DNA of 64,000 nt, taken from contig JAZARR010000212.1 in NCBI GenBank assembly GCA_037389465.1, positions 5,834,501 to 5,898,500 of the forward strand. Direction: 5' to 3'. The position numbers and the translations under genes are program-made. Origin of the DNA: Baylisascaris procyonis (taxonomy: Eukaryota > Nematoda > Chromadorea > Rhabditida > Ascarididae). Positions 63,468-64,000 of this stretch are shown here, in pieces (the first letter of the stretch is position 1; each line of letters opens with the position of its first letter). A model generated the notes under the pieces. The model was not told where the DNA came from and ran no database searches. It was given only the letters and a program-made list of their open reading frames with translations.

Positions 63468-64000
63468 CTTGAACTGTCGGACATTCCGTGCATCGTGTTC
63501 ATATGAACTGTGTGGGTTAGTGTTGATTTGGATGTTGGAAATTGAGTGGATGGGCCGAATTTAACTTCCTTGTCTATTTTTCGTTTAATGAATTTGTAAG
63601 CTTTGTTGGTACAAATTTTGTGAGACAGAAAAATTCAGTAATATGTGCCTTCAGAATTAAATGAGAATCGATGTATCCAACTCGAATTTTGTGTTATTTG
63701 TATGCTTAGCCGAAGACTATTCACTTCTTGAGTGTAGCTTCCATAGGCTGTGGGTGGCAACTTAGTTGAAGTCGTTTTACCGACAGTTCGCTTTCGCTAA
63801 TATGCAAAAATTGGAAGCCTAACCGAGTGCTTAGATTTCTTTTCGCAATACTCTTCAGCTATCATTGCATGCTGGAATATAATTGCTTTCAAAGAAAACA
63901 GCCTAGGAGTGCTAATGTTTTTAATATTTATGCTAAATCGAAGGATGCAAAAATTACAACTTTCCGTTTCATGAATGCAGCTTCTGTAGGTTGTGCGCTG
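63468..64000. other. Window end without a supported gene
   Basis: No frame with convincing splice sites or motifs. It may be intron or 3' flank of the candidate at 63130. Confidence 0.4.

Overview
This is a eukaryotic, almost certainly nematode, genomic window. It is AT-rich, with short exons separated by introns of about 0.1 to 12 kb, and many 3' splice sites have the nematode form TTTTCAG. Two start codons lie only 1-2 bases after such an acceptor, as expected for spliced-leader trans-splicing. Long introns and many microsatellites suggest a parasitic-type nematode rather than Caenorhabditis, but the species cannot be fixed from the sequence. No bacterial, viral, rRNA, tRNA or CRISPR feature was seen.

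Layout. (1) 1-4813: no supported gene. (2) 4816 to about 10960, + strand: exons of a SPT20/SUPT20H-like subunit of the SAGA co-activator complex; the first two exons align well with the family and the later joins are tentative. (3) 11704-37167, - strand: a complete nine-exon gene for the stimulatory G-protein alpha subunit (gsa-1 type, 378 residues). It spans 25.5 kb, has one 12.2-kb intron and one GC-AG intron. Several small + strand reading frames followed by poly(A) signals lie inside its introns. (4) 37168-44965: a GC-rich, CpG-rich start region for gsa-1, then a long stretch with one probably decayed coding segment (38408-38911) and a group of small hairpins. (5) 44966-58313, + strand: a complete nine-exon vps-4 gene (438 residues, ESCRT AAA ATPase). 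Its fourth intron encloses, on the opposite strand, a complete four-exon rhodopsin-family receptor gene (49564-51638, 308 residues). (6) 58598-58723: a Cys-rich terminal exon with its own poly(A) signal. (7) About 59090-59447: a short secreted or membrane protein with one LDL-receptor class A module. (8) 59448-64000: mostly empty, with one possible exon pair at 63130-63470.

How the genes relate: Gs-alpha couples activated receptors to adenylyl cyclase, Vps4 recycles ESCRT-III during membrane scission, and SPT20 acts in chromatin-based transcription. They share no pathway, so the cluster looks like ordinary linkage. The structural curiosities are the receptor nested antisense in vps-4, the convergent gsa-1 and SPT20-like genes, and the small unassigned exons.
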